From Dillenia suffruticosa (lineage: Eukaryota > Streptophyta > Magnoliopsida > Dilleniales > Dilleniaceae), in assembly GCA_033439265.1 (NCBI GenBank), contig JAVTVX010000004.1, forward strand, positions 12,103,701 to 12,167,700: a DNA stretch of 64,000 bases, read 5' to 3'. The notes below the pieces were generated by a model that ran no database searches, was not told the origin of the DNA, and saw only the letters and a program-made list of their open reading frames with translations. The position numbers and the translations under genes are program-made. Each line of letters opens with the position of its first letter. Within the stretch, counting starts at the first letter, position 1. This document shows, piece after piece, positions 63,788 through 64,000 of this stretch.

Positions 63788-64000
63788 CTCCCCCTCAAGT
63801 TGGGTGTGTATGTATCTATAACACCTAACTTGACCAGGTTTCTTTGTATATGATTGGCGGTCCCAGGCTTGGTGAGGATGTCGGCAATTTGATCATCGCT
63901 TTTAGTGAATTTTGGAGTGATGAGTTTCTCTTCAACCTTTTTGCCTCACAAAGTAACAATTCACCTCAATGTGTTTTGTCCTTTCATGAAAAATCGGGTT
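63788..64000 (-). pseudogene. C2 RNase H C-terminus
   Basis: Antisense continuation of pol as in C1 11296-11500: a QIADILTKPG-like stretch and TKHIEVNCY-like codons. The A-run near 63840 lacks the extra base of C1, so the C-terminal tail is in frame here. An extra T near 63940 shifts the frame further upstream in pol. Confidence 0.8.

Larger units (their letters stand above)
63333..64000 (-). mobile_element. Copia element C2, 3' end (antisense, runs off the window)
   Basis: 3' LTR 63333-63787 (455 bp), antisense polypurine tract after it, then the RNase H end to the window edge. Same family as C1 but more diverged: its first LTR hairpin is imperfect. AGTAA at 63328-63332 is the expected left target duplication. 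Inserted in S2's 3' noncoding region. Confidence 0.93.

Overview
The window is plant nuclear DNA made almost entirely of LTR retrotransposons nested in one another. I see no host gene, tRNA, rRNA or CRISPR array. The plant origin rests on the element types: Ty1/copia elements primed by initiator tRNA-Met (TGGTATCAGAGC), two decayed Sirevirus-type copia elements with a third ORF, and a Ty3/gypsy chromovirus with its non-autonomous relatives. The species cannot be named from the sequence; a dicot is a guess. Names such as A1 or K3 are local to this annotation.

Layout. 1-2843: 3' half of copia A1 (+), ending in a 122-bp piece of a K-family gypsy LTR (K0). 2966-23695: an antisense copia element, B1, split by three insertions. 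K0 lies at its left edge. D1 (4208-19400, +, TSD ATATG) carries B2 (6173-16342, +, TSD GTTTG), and B2's 3' LTR carries C1 (10840-15908, -, TSD AACTT). K1 (19992-21960, +, TSD CTTGA) is the third. 23696-24993: Sirevirus-like noncoding DNA and a truncated LTR rich in GTCGAC motifs. 24994-47672: Sirevirus S1, whose gag is split by Z (27630-35769, TSD ATATT, probably an antisense solo gypsy LTR that itself holds the rearranged copia H, 29255-34097, TSD TCCAC) and whose integrase is split by copia A2 (37633-42672, TSD CTTAT). 47673-50063: two head-to-head halves of a D-family element (D2). 50064-63332: Sirevirus S2, split by the antisense non-autonomous gypsy K2 (50583-59537, TSD CCGGC), whose 5' LTR is split by the longer, gag-pol-bearing K3 (52201-59118, +, TSD ATGTA). 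63333-64000: start of antisense copia C2, running off the window.

Target-site duplications and codons that rejoin in frame across most insertions fix the order of events. Differences between the two LTRs of one element agree with it by eye: D1 has about nine, B2 about four, A2 one, C1 none. C1 and A2 are the youngest, and both have gag and pol interrupted near their boundary. S1 and S2 are the oldest; their stop codons are largely explained by C-to-T or G-to-A changes.

The most notable observations are: arrays of perfect M-phase activator (MSA) type motifs in the LTRs of families D and H; a start codon built from the last LTR base plus the primer-binding site; two K-family derivatives with the same internal deletion and a shared small ORF; a chromovirus-type C-terminal peptide encoded inside the K LTR; a chimeric element H with an intact TSD; and decayed third ORFs in both Sireviruses.
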